A stretch of DNA of 5,205 nt from Bacillota bacterium (GTDB lineage Bacteria; Bacillota; Bacilli; Alicyclobacillales; SLC66): assembly GCA_021799325.1 (NCBI GenBank), contig JAJZAS010000135.1, positions 1 to 5,205 of the forward strand, in the 5' to 3' direction. Of this stretch, positions 1 through 5,205 are shown piece after piece; position 1 is the first letter of the stretch, and each line of letters opens with the position of its first letter. The translations under genes were made by a program, and so were the position numbers. Below the pieces are notes generated by a model, which did no database searches, had not been told where the DNA came from, and saw nothing but the letters and a program-made list of their open reading frames with translations.

Positions 1-1003
1 TTATTTGCCATTCTGGGGGGTCTTAGGAGGACTATACGGCGTATTCTATATTCGCGTGTTGTTCATCTTTGAAGACTTTTACGATAAGCTAAAAAAGCTC
101 CCAGAATGGTTAAAGCCAGCGTCCGGCGGTATCCTCATCGGCATAATCGGTTACTTTTTTCCACAACTCTTTGGCGTAGGTTATCCTACGGTGGAAAAGG
201 CGCTGGTCAATCACATCGTTCTCGGTACTTTAATTGTCCTTCTCATTCTCAAGTTGGTGATGACTTCACTCACACTTGCAGCAGGTGGATCAGGTGGTGT
301 TTTCGCACCTGGACTATTTATGGGCTCCATGCTTGGCGGAGCGTACGGGATTATCTTAAAGATGCTGTTCCCCCATTTGCCTGTCAGTGACGGCGTGTTT
401 GCAGCCGTTGGTATGGCGGCGGTATTTGCAGGTTCTGCTCACGCACCGATCACTGCCATGGTGATGCTATTTGAAATGACGGGTAACTATCAGCTTATCC
501 TACCGCTGATGCTGGCCGCTGTGATTGCCACTGCCGTGTCCTCAAAGTTGTCGAGAGAAAGCATCTATACGATGAAGTTGGCAAGGCGCGGCCTCGACAT
601 TTTGCGCAAGCGCAATCCTGACCATTTGTCCTCTGTACTTGTAAAAGAAGCGATGCAATCTGGCAGACTTACGATCGATGGTGGAATGACACTTCGTGAA
701 GCGCTTGACACCATCAAGAAGACAAAAGAATGGTTTGTTAACGTAAAAGACAGCGATGGGGTTATACTGGGAAGTGTCGCAAGGTCTCAGATCTTAGAAA
801 ACATCCAACTCGGAAAAGAGACCTCCAAACTGCAGGAACTCTTGCCTCCTGTCATAGGCACCATTCCTGCGAATGCCACCTTAAGTGAGGCGAGCACTTT
901 GATGAACGAAATGAATACCACTTATCTGCTCGTTATGGATGAAAACAATGTGGCACAAGGCGTCATCGGAAGTTCTGATATTGTACGATCCTATCAAGAT
1001 TAG
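1..1003 (+). CDS. ClC-family chloride channel/antiporter with C-terminal CBS pair (5' partial)
   Basis: This is the C-terminal part of a ClC-type anion channel or H+/Cl- antiporter of the cytoplasmic membrane. The reading frame is open from base 2, and a TTG at 5 is only an internal Leu codon. Numbering from that TTG, the visible part holds the late membrane helices, including PQLFGVGY (53-60), the anion-selectivity loop GGVFAP (97-102, matching GIFAP of E. coli ClC), the conserved HAPITAMVMLFEMTGNY stretch (146-162), and Tyr188 in ESIYTM, a good candidate for the inner-gate tyrosine. Two CBS domains follow (about 213-268 and 277-331), the second closing with GVIGSSDIV; such pairs often bind adenine nucleotides. 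The missing N-terminus would carry the GSGIP and GxEGP motifs with the gating glutamate, so channel versus antiporter cannot be decided. A PiT-type gene follows after 15 bases and is probably cotranscribed. The family assignment is very firm; the ion specificity is inferred. Confidence 0.95.
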   Translation, partial: YLPFWGVLGGLYGVFYIRVLFIFEDFYDKLKKLPEWLKPASGGILIGIIGYFFPQLFGVGYPTVEKALVNHIVLGTLIVLLILKLVMTSLTLAAGGSGGVFAPGLFMGSMLGGAYGIILKMLFPHLPVSDGVFAAVGMAAVFAGSAHAPITAMVMLFEMTGNYQLILPLMLAAVIATAVSSKLSRESIYTMKLARRGLDILRKRNPDHLSSVLVKEAMQSGRLTIDGGMTLREALDTIKKTKEWFVNVKDSDGVILGSVARSQILENIQLGKETSKLQELLPPVIGTIPANATLSEASTLMNEMNTTYLLVMDENNVAQGVIGSSDIVRSYQD

Positions 1004-1018
1004 AATGAGGATACCGCT

Positions 1019-1978
1019 ATGGCTTTCGCTTTCTTGCTGCTGATCATTTTTCAAGGAATATCTGGTTGGAACGATGGAGGCAATTTATTGGGGCTGGTAG
1101 AGCACATCGGCACCAAATGGAAAATCACTTTTTTACTATTGCTCGCAGGTATTGTCATCGGCCCATTTGTGCTGGGCGCACGTGTGGCAGACACGATCGG
1201 CAATAACATCATCCAACTGCAGGCGGGCGATGTCTATATCTTGAACGGCGCGATGCTAGCCACACTCGCGACGCTGGTGTTGAGCTGGATCATCAGGATG
1301 CCCACCAGCACTTCGCTTGCCCTTGTCGGTGGTCTGATCGGGACCGCCGGGTCACGCCTGGGGTTGCATGCCATTCATTTTCACGGTCTTTGGATGACCA
1401 TCCTTTCGATCATCCTATCGGTCACCCTTGGCTTTTTGGCAGGAGAACTTTTGTACAAGCTGGAGCGAAAAATTCGCCATCGCCTAGAATCCAAATGGGA
1501 TCTCGTGTGGCGCCCACTCTCTTATGTGCTTTCCTTTTTACAAGGTCTCGCCTACGGTGCCAACGATGCAGAAAAAGCAATCGGCCTTGCGGCCACCCTG
1601 CTTGTGATTGAGCGAATATCACCACACTTTCACATTACATTGATGCTCGTGGCCATTTCCACCATCGTTTGGATCTTTGGCGCACTGCTTGGTGGTGGTC
1701 GCATCGCGCAAACCATTGGTCACGCTTTTTACGAACTAAAGCCAAAACACGTTGCCTCCATCCAGACGACCTCGGTGATGGTGGTGATTGGCGCGGCATT
1801 ACTCGGTGGACCCGTCAGTTCCACCCAAACCATCGATAGCGCCCTGATCGGCGTTGGTCACGATCTGCGTCACCATCATCTGAACCGCTCCAAAGTCATC
1901 AGGCTGTATGTGGCCTGGGCGTTGACTCTGCCTGTGGCGGTCCTTTTTGGCATCCTAGCCTCTTTTTTTATACGCTAG
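1019..1978 (+). CDS. PiT-family inorganic phosphate (or related anion) transporter
   Basis: This 319-residue, very hydrophobic protein looks like a complete PiT (PF01384) transporter, a family that imports phosphate, or in some members sulfate, using an ion gradient. The internal duplication is visible. The first half has GWNDGGN (16-22) and PTSTS (95-99); the second has YGANDAEKAIG (179-189) and PVSSTQ (265-270). The family norm is GxNDxxN followed by P-[V]-S-T-T-H. Both Asn-Asp pairs are kept, but neither half has the TTH signature, and the first motif has Gly-Gly where Ala-Ala/Thr is usual. A basic segment (about 147-158, KLERKIRHRLES) separates the halves and is probably a cytoplasmic loop. 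The ATG at 1019 has GAGG at 1007-1010 with 8 bases of spacing, and the protein starts directly in its first membrane helix. It lies 15 bases after the ClC gene. Its 3' end overlaps the converging DUF309 gene by 11 bases. Membership of the family is firm; phosphate as substrate is inferred. Confidence 0.88.
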   Translation: MAFAFLLLIIFQGISGWNDGGNLLGLVEHIGTKWKITFLLLLAGIVIGPFVLGARVADTIGNNIIQLQAGDVYILNGAMLATLATLVLSWIIRMPTSTSLALVGGLIGTAGSRLGLHAIHFHGLWMTILSIILSVTLGFLAGELLYKLERKIRHRLESKWDLVWRPLSYVLSFLQGLAYGANDAEKAIGLAATLLVIERISPHFHITLMLVAISTIVWIFGALLGGGRIAQTIGHAFYELKPKHVASIQTTSVMVVIGAALLGGPVSSTQTIDSALIGVGHDLRHHHLNRSKVIRLYVAWALTLPVAVLFGILASFFIR

Positions 1979-1979
1979 G
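1954..1979. repeat. 6-bp inverted repeat over the convergent gene ends
   Basis: CCTAGC at 1954-1959 is matched by its reverse complement GCTAGG at 1974-1979, with a 14-base spacer that contains a run of seven T (1962-1968). The repeat spans the stop codons of both converging genes. It is not a classical intrinsic terminator: the T run lies in the loop, and no T tract follows the stem in either direction. It could be a weak bidirectional transcript-end structure, or it could be chance. Confidence 0.25.
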
Positions 1980-2384
1980 TGAAAAGCCGTCCATTTGGCG
2001 CCTCAGTTCTGGATCCATAATCTTAACGAACACTTCAGGTAACCTAAGTTCTGCCACTTCTTTGCTCGAAACGATCTTGTCCCTCCAGTCATGGGGGACG
2101 CGATAAAACACCTCATTGATCTGATCAATCAAGCTGTTCACGTCAATCCCCATGTATTTCGGCTTCACCGGTAGCAAATACTGCCTGGCACGAAGCCACA
2201 TGGAGTAACCTCCCCTGATGTTACCATTCTCCAGGTGATAAAGACATACTGCCGCCTGAATCATCCCTTTTAATGCCTCGGGTCTCCCAGTATCGAGCCA
2301 AAGCGATTCCCCGTACTCGTGACACTCAAAATAGTTTTTCTCCACATTAAAAAAATACAGGTAGGTCAGCCAGCGTTCATCCAT
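1968..2384 (-). CDS. DUF309 family protein (function unknown)
   Basis: This is a 138-residue soluble protein with the marks of the DUF309 family (PF03745), small all-helical proteins of unknown role found widely in Bacillota, with YpuF of B. subtilis as a likely relative. The family pattern is clear: NYFECHE (17-23) followed by a Trp-Leu pair (29-30), then KGMIQAAVCLYHLENGN (39-55) and an Ala/Arg-rich helix ending RARQYL (65-70). The tail from about 80 is less conserved and ends SPSV. The conserved Glu and His residues in the first motif resemble a polar or metal-binding site, but no activity is established that I know of. The ATG lies 3 bases after the aminotransferase stop, with only a weak AGG overlapping that stop, so translation is probably coupled. 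The 3' end overlaps the PiT gene by 11 bases. Family confident; function unknown. Confidence 0.88.
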   Translation of the reverse strand: MDERWLTYLYFFNVEKNYFECHEYGESLWLDTGRPEALKGMIQAAVCLYHLENGNIRGGYSMWLRARQYLLPVKPKYMGIDVNSLIDQINEVFYRVPHDWRDKIVSSKEVAELRLPEVFVKIMDPELRRQMDGFSPSV

Positions 2385-2387
2385 GAC

Positions 2388-3566
2388 CTAACCCTGCTGA
2401 GGCTGCAACTTTTGGACAAAACGATCCATCCGCTCCAGCGCCTTTTCAATCTGTTCGACAGACGTGGCGTAGGAAGCGCGGATAAATCCTTCTCCTGACT
2501 CCCCAAACACATGACCAGGGACAACGGCCACCTTGCCTTCTTTCAAAAGCCCTTCGGCAAACTGTTCGGAGGTAAGGCCAGTGGAGGCGATGGAAGGGAA
2601 GGCATAAAACGCACCCTTTGGTTCATGACAATCAAGCCCTACTCTTTTGAAACCATTCACCATTAAACGCCTACGTTCGTTGTAACTTTCGACCATTTTG
2701 TCTCGTTCGGAATCCCCATGACGAAATGCCTCAATCGCTGCCATCTGTCCCATAACCGGTGCGCAAAGAATTGTGTATTGGTGGATTTTGATGAGTTCCT
2801 GCATAATCTCGCGAGGTGCAGCCACGTATCCAACACGCCAGCCCGTCATGGCGTAAGCCTTCGATAAGCCGCTGACAAGGATGGTGCGCTCTTTCATTCC
2901 GGGGATCGCCGCGATACTGTGATGTGGTTCACCATAGGAAAGTTCTGCATAGATTTCATCAGTGACCACAAAAAAATCGCGTGTCATTATAAGTTCTGCC
3001 ACGTCTTTCAAGTCATCTGATCCCATCACCGCACCCGTGGGGTTGTTGGGATAGGACATGACAAGCACCTTGGTTTTTGCTGTCAGCGCACCAACAAGCG
3101 CTTCTTTTGTCAAACGAAAATCATCCTTCATCCCGGTCGGCACGACGACAGGCGTACCTCCTGCCAGCACCGCGCATGGTCGATAAGACACATAGGTCGG
3201 TTCGGGAATGAGCACTTCCTCACCAGGTTCTAGCAACGTCCGCAGCGCTAAATCAATCGCCTCACTGCCGCCAACAGTCACCAGAATTTCTGTTTCCGGA
3301 TCATAATCCAGCTCAAATTTACGCAAATAGCGACTGATTTCTCTGCGCAATTCAAGGAGACCAGAGTTTGCCGTATAGGAGGTAAAGCCTCTCTCCAACG
3401 CGTAAATGCTTGCTTCACGCACATGCCATGGCGTCACAAAATCAGGCTCCCCAACACCTAGGGAGATCACATCCTGCATTTGACTCGCCAAATCAAAAAA
3501 GCGTCGGATCCCTGAAGGAGGCAAATCACGAACGGTTTTCGACAAGCGGTGGGTCAATTCCGTCAT
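2388..3566 (-). CDS. alaT: PLP-dependent class I aminotransferase, probable alanine transaminase (AlaT/PatA-like)
   Basis: This 392-residue cytosolic enzyme is a fold-type I aminotransferase that moves an amino group between an amino acid and a 2-oxo acid using pyridoxal phosphate. The signatures are complete: LPPSGIRRFFDLA (15-27), GVGEPDF (37-43), GGSEAIDLAL (99-108), SYPNNPTG (171-178, with the PLP-contacting Asn175), DEIYAELSY (203-211, Asp203 pairing with the pyridine nitrogen), SGLSKAYAMTGWR (232-244, Lys236 forming the Schiff base) and FIRASYA (361-367, Arg363 binding the substrate carboxylate). The length matches PatA and AlaT of Bacillus. The start ATG overlaps the stop of the upstream Lrp-type gene (ATGA), and the N-terminal sequence fits relatives. 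That pairing is the alaR-alaT layout of B. subtilis (yugG-yugH), which favours pyruvate/alanine as substrates. Close relatives also act on aromatic residues or N-acetyl-diaminopimelate (PatA), so the enzyme class is certain and the substrate probable. Confidence 0.93.
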   Translation of the reverse strand: MTELTHRLSKTVRDLPPSGIRRFFDLASQMQDVISLGVGEPDFVTPWHVREASIYALERGFTSYTANSGLLELRREISRYLRKFELDYDPETEILVTVGGSEAIDLALRTLLEPGEEVLIPEPTYVSYRPCAVLAGGTPVVVPTGMKDDFRLTKEALVGALTAKTKVLVMSYPNNPTGAVMGSDDLKDVAELIMTRDFFVVTDEIYAELSYGEPHHSIAAIPGMKERTILVSGLSKAYAMTGWRVGYVAAPREIMQELIKIHQYTILCAPVMGQMAAIEAFRHGDSERDKMVESYNERRRLMVNGFKRVGLDCHEPKGAFYAFPSIASTGLTSEQFAEGLLKEGKVAVVPGHVFGESGEGFIRASYATSVEQIEKALERMDRFVQKLQPQQG

Positions 3567-4057
3567 GGTGTCACCACCAGTCGCCGATCGCCTTCATTGT
3601 CATCAAAAATAACGCCGTCCGATTTATAGGTTTTAAGCAGAAAATGGGTGGTAGTGGAGATCACGTGCTCAATGGTGGAAAGACGTTCTGAGACAAAACG
3701 GGCAATTTCCCGGATGTCATCTCCTTCAATCACCACCTGCAGATCGTAGGCACCCGACATCAAAGATACTGATTTGACCTCAGAGAAGCGATAGATCCGC
3801 TCTGCAATCGCATCAAAACCCACTTCGCGTTGCGGCGTCACCTTGACGTCAATGACAGCCGTCACCCGTTCCGACTTGACCTTTTCCCAATTGATCGTGG
3901 CAGAATAACGTAAAATGATGTGCTCGTCTTCCATTTCCTTGATCATATGCGAAACGTTCTCAGAGGTTTCCCCAATCATGGAAGCGATCGTTTCTGCGGA
4001 CAATCGTCCATTTTGATGCAAAAGTCGCAATATTACATCTCTGTTTTCTATCTCCAC
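3563..4057 (-). CDS. alaR: Lrp/AsnC-family transcriptional regulator (AlaR-like)
   Basis: This 164-residue DNA-binding regulator belongs to the Lrp/AsnC family, which senses amino acids and usually acts as dimers to octamers. An N-terminal winged helix-turn-helix (about 5-55) includes RLSAETIASMIGETSENV (18-35) as the helix-turn-helix core and HIILRYSATIN (46-56) as the wing. A RAM ligand-binding domain follows (about 64-145), with the glycine-containing loop SGAYDLQV (101-108) where effectors bind in the family. The tail after 146 is acidic and then basic. The start is GTG, chosen because AAGGGAG lies 10 bases upstream and the protein then begins at the usual point for the family. Its stop overlaps the aminotransferase start by 4 bases, so the two are almost surely translated together. 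By analogy with AlaR of B. subtilis it probably activates or adjusts the alanine transaminase gene in response to alanine; that role is inferred from context. Confidence 0.92.
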   Translation of the reverse strand: MEIENRDVILRLLHQNGRLSAETIASMIGETSENVSHMIKEMEDEHIILRYSATINWEKVKSERVTAVIDVKVTPQREVGFDAIAERIYRFSEVKSVSLMSGAYDLQVVIEGDDIREIARFVSERLSTIEHVISTTTHFLLKTYKSDGVIFDDNEGDRRLVVTP

Positions 4058-4067
4058 TCGCAGTTCT

Positions 4068-4074
4068 CTCCCTT
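4068..4074 (-). promoter_or_regulatory. Ribosome binding site of the Lrp-type gene
   Basis: AAGGGAG on the minus strand ends 10 bases before the GTG at 4057-4055. It lies in the 26-base gap after the cyclase stop codon. No ATG lies in this frame between the cyclase stop codon and the GTG, so this site supports GTG as the true start. Confidence 0.6.
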
Positions 4075-4083
4075 GTCTCTCTT

Positions 4084-5205
4084 TTATAATGCGATCAAAC
4101 CCTCTGGGGCTGAAATAGTGCTTTTGCCGTTGCGCTTACCGATATACAGTCGCTCATCAGCCAACCGATAGCAAGAGCGGAAATCATTGCACTCCGTAAT
4201 GCAATCGACGACCCCCATGGTCAGTTGTAAACCGAATTTTTCTAACGGCGCCCCGTGAACTAAATGCTTTAACAATGCTGCAGTTTCGTGCGTCCACGAC
4301 ACATTATGAAAAATAAGCACAAATTCATCACCGCCAAGCCTTGCGATGACATCCTTATCGCCAATATTAGTTTCAAAATACCTCGCGATCTCAATCAGCG
4401 CCTGATCCCCGCGTTCATGACCTTCCCGATCATTCAACTCCTTAAAATAATCGAGATCAAGCAACGCCATTACCATTGGGTCGGGAATGGGTTTTGCCAT
4501 CAATTCCTCAAAATGCGACTCCAGCGCCCGCCTATTCCAGATCCCCGTTAACGCATCATGGGTACTCATACGAGCCAACAGCTTGCGCTGACGAATCAGC
4601 CGAAAAGCTAACGTAAAAGATTGAATTAACGGTGGCAACAACCGCCTTAACAACCCATCTGCGACTTCTGAATAAATGGCGAGTGCCGCATATAACTCTT
4701 TTTCATCAGAAATAAAAGTGAGCACGCCTTGCCCATTTTCCGGTTCATCGACGATATAGGGCGGAAGTATTCGCCTCCCTGGAGTTGACCAGATAAAGCG
4801 TTGTTGCTGAAAATGATTCAAATCGCGATGAGACAGCCACATAGGGAAATCCACATCAAGCCGATCTCGATAGGTGGAAATGGGCCCAAAAACGTCTTCC
4901 ACCCGCCATCCTGTTTCATGGTTGATCGCGTAAACCCCACCGTTGACATGCCCGAGTTGCATTAACATGTCACGAAATTGCCTCCAAAGCTCTTCCTCAT
5001 CCCGAACAAACAGCAAAATCTGCGACATTTCCTGTATCCATCGAAATGCGCGATTTTCCCCTTCCAGCATATCCAAGATTCCTTGTTTCTCGATCAAGAA
5101 AGCGAGCATAGGCGCAATCAGTTCCAAGGATTCAAGCGCAACAGGAGAAAAATCCTCCTCATCCCCACCAGCGATGAAAATCCCGCCTACCGTCACCCCG
5201 CTATG
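4084..5205 (-). CDS. GAF-GGDEF diguanylate cyclase (N-terminus outside the window)
   Basis: This is a sensor enzyme that makes the second messenger c-di-GMP from two GTP. The frame stays open to the window edge. A GTG at 5196 is unlikely to be the start, because it falls inside a GAF-like strand/helix pattern (VGGIFIAG followed by EEDFSP and a long helix). Counting from that GTG, the truncated GAF end covers 1-40. A second GAF-like region follows at about 50-185, then a signalling helix (about 186-213), then GGDEF (214-360). Catalytic motifs are intact: DALTG (214-218) with NRR (221-223), LDLDYFKELND (246-256, metal-binding Asp247), GHERGD (259-264) and LGGDEF (287-292). The inhibitory I-site RxxD is degenerate: Gly279 stands where Arg is expected, with Asp282 kept. 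No EAL domain follows and no membrane helix is visible. The regulator gene begins 26 bases downstream, suggesting cotranscription. Cyclase identity is firm; the sensed signal is unknown. Confidence 0.92.
   Translation of the reverse strand, partial: HSGVTVGGIFIAGGDEEDFSPVALESLELIAPMLAFLIEKQGILDMLEGENRAFRWIQEMSQILLFVRDEEELWRQFRDMLMQLGHVNGGVYAINHETGWRVEDVFGPISTYRDRLDVDFPMWLSHRDLNHFQQQRFIWSTPGRRILPPYIVDEPENGQGVLTFISDEKELYAALAIYSEVADGLLRRLLPPLIQSFTLAFRLIRQRKLLARMSTHDALTGIWNRRALESHFEELMAKPIPDPMVMALLDLDYFKELNDREGHERGDQALIEIARYFETNIGDKDVIARLGGDEFVLIFHNVSWTHETAALLKHLVHGAPLEKFGLQLTMGVVDCITECNDFRSCYRLADERLYIGKRNGKSTISAPEGLIAL

Noticed and set aside
1390..1625. Two open frames (one on each strand) inside the PiT gene
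   Set aside because: Both lie wholly inside a clear transporter gene in other frames, and have no domain and no plausible start signal.
1949..1968. GGC-loop-GCC followed by a T run as an intrinsic terminator for the PiT gene
   Set aside because: The stem is only 3 bp and lies inside the PiT coding sequence, so it is too weak to call a terminator.
3410..3691. Plus-strand open frame of 93 codons across the aminotransferase/regulator junction
   Set aside because: It lies opposite two well-supported genes, has no recognisable domain, and its residue composition is what an antisense shadow would give.
4084..4130. Possible internal promoter for the regulator (a TTTCAG-like -35 and CATTAT/TATAAA-like -10 at the cyclase 3' end)
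   Set aside because: The match is weak, the spacing is about 18 bases, and the AT-rich hexamer overlaps the cyclase stop codon. It is not distinguishable from chance.
4288..4551. Plus-strand open frame of 87 codons opposite the GGDEF domain
   Set aside because: It is antisense to a conserved catalytic domain and shows no family resemblance.
5194..5196. GTG as the start codon of the diguanylate cyclase
   Set aside because: The frame stays open to the window edge, and the residues around the GTG fit the middle of a GAF-like domain, so the gene most likely begins outside the window.

Overview
The window looks like chromosomal DNA from a moderate-GC member of the Bacillota, most likely a Bacilli relative. 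Three things point that way: an alaR-alaT type Lrp-regulator/aminotransferase pair, arranged as I recall it from Bacillus subtilis; a DUF309 protein; and purine-rich ribosome binding sites. An Alicyclobacillaceae-like host is possible, but the sequence alone does not settle the genus. The window is almost entirely coding. There is no intergenic stretch longer than about 30 bases, and I see no RNA gene, mobile element, CRISPR array or long repeat.

The left half (1-1978, plus strand) is a two-gene transport unit. It begins inside a ClC-family chloride channel/antiporter gene whose 5' part lies outside the window and which ends in two CBS domains. After 15 bases comes a complete PiT-type (phosphate transporter family) membrane protein. 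Its duplicated Asn-Asp motifs are kept, but its flanking signature residues are altered.

The right half (1968-5205, minus strand) is a tightly packed set of four genes read right to left. First is a sensor diguanylate cyclase (GAF-like regions then GGDEF) whose N-terminus lies beyond the window. After 26 bases comes an Lrp/AsnC-family regulator (AlaR-like). It overlaps by 4 bases (ATGA) a class I PLP aminotransferase (AlaT/PatA-like). Three bases further on is a DUF309 protein. The spacing suggests one transcript. The regulator and aminotransferase probably form an amino-acid-responsive alanine transaminase module. The cyclase and the DUF309 protein are linked to it only by position.

The two units converge, and their last codons overlap by 11 bases at 1968-1978. 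A 6-bp inverted repeat sits on that overlap. I found no convincing novel system. The points worth a second look are the divergent PiT motifs paired with ClC, the degenerate c-di-GMP inhibitory site, the link between cyclase and alanine genes, and the overlapping convergent gene ends.
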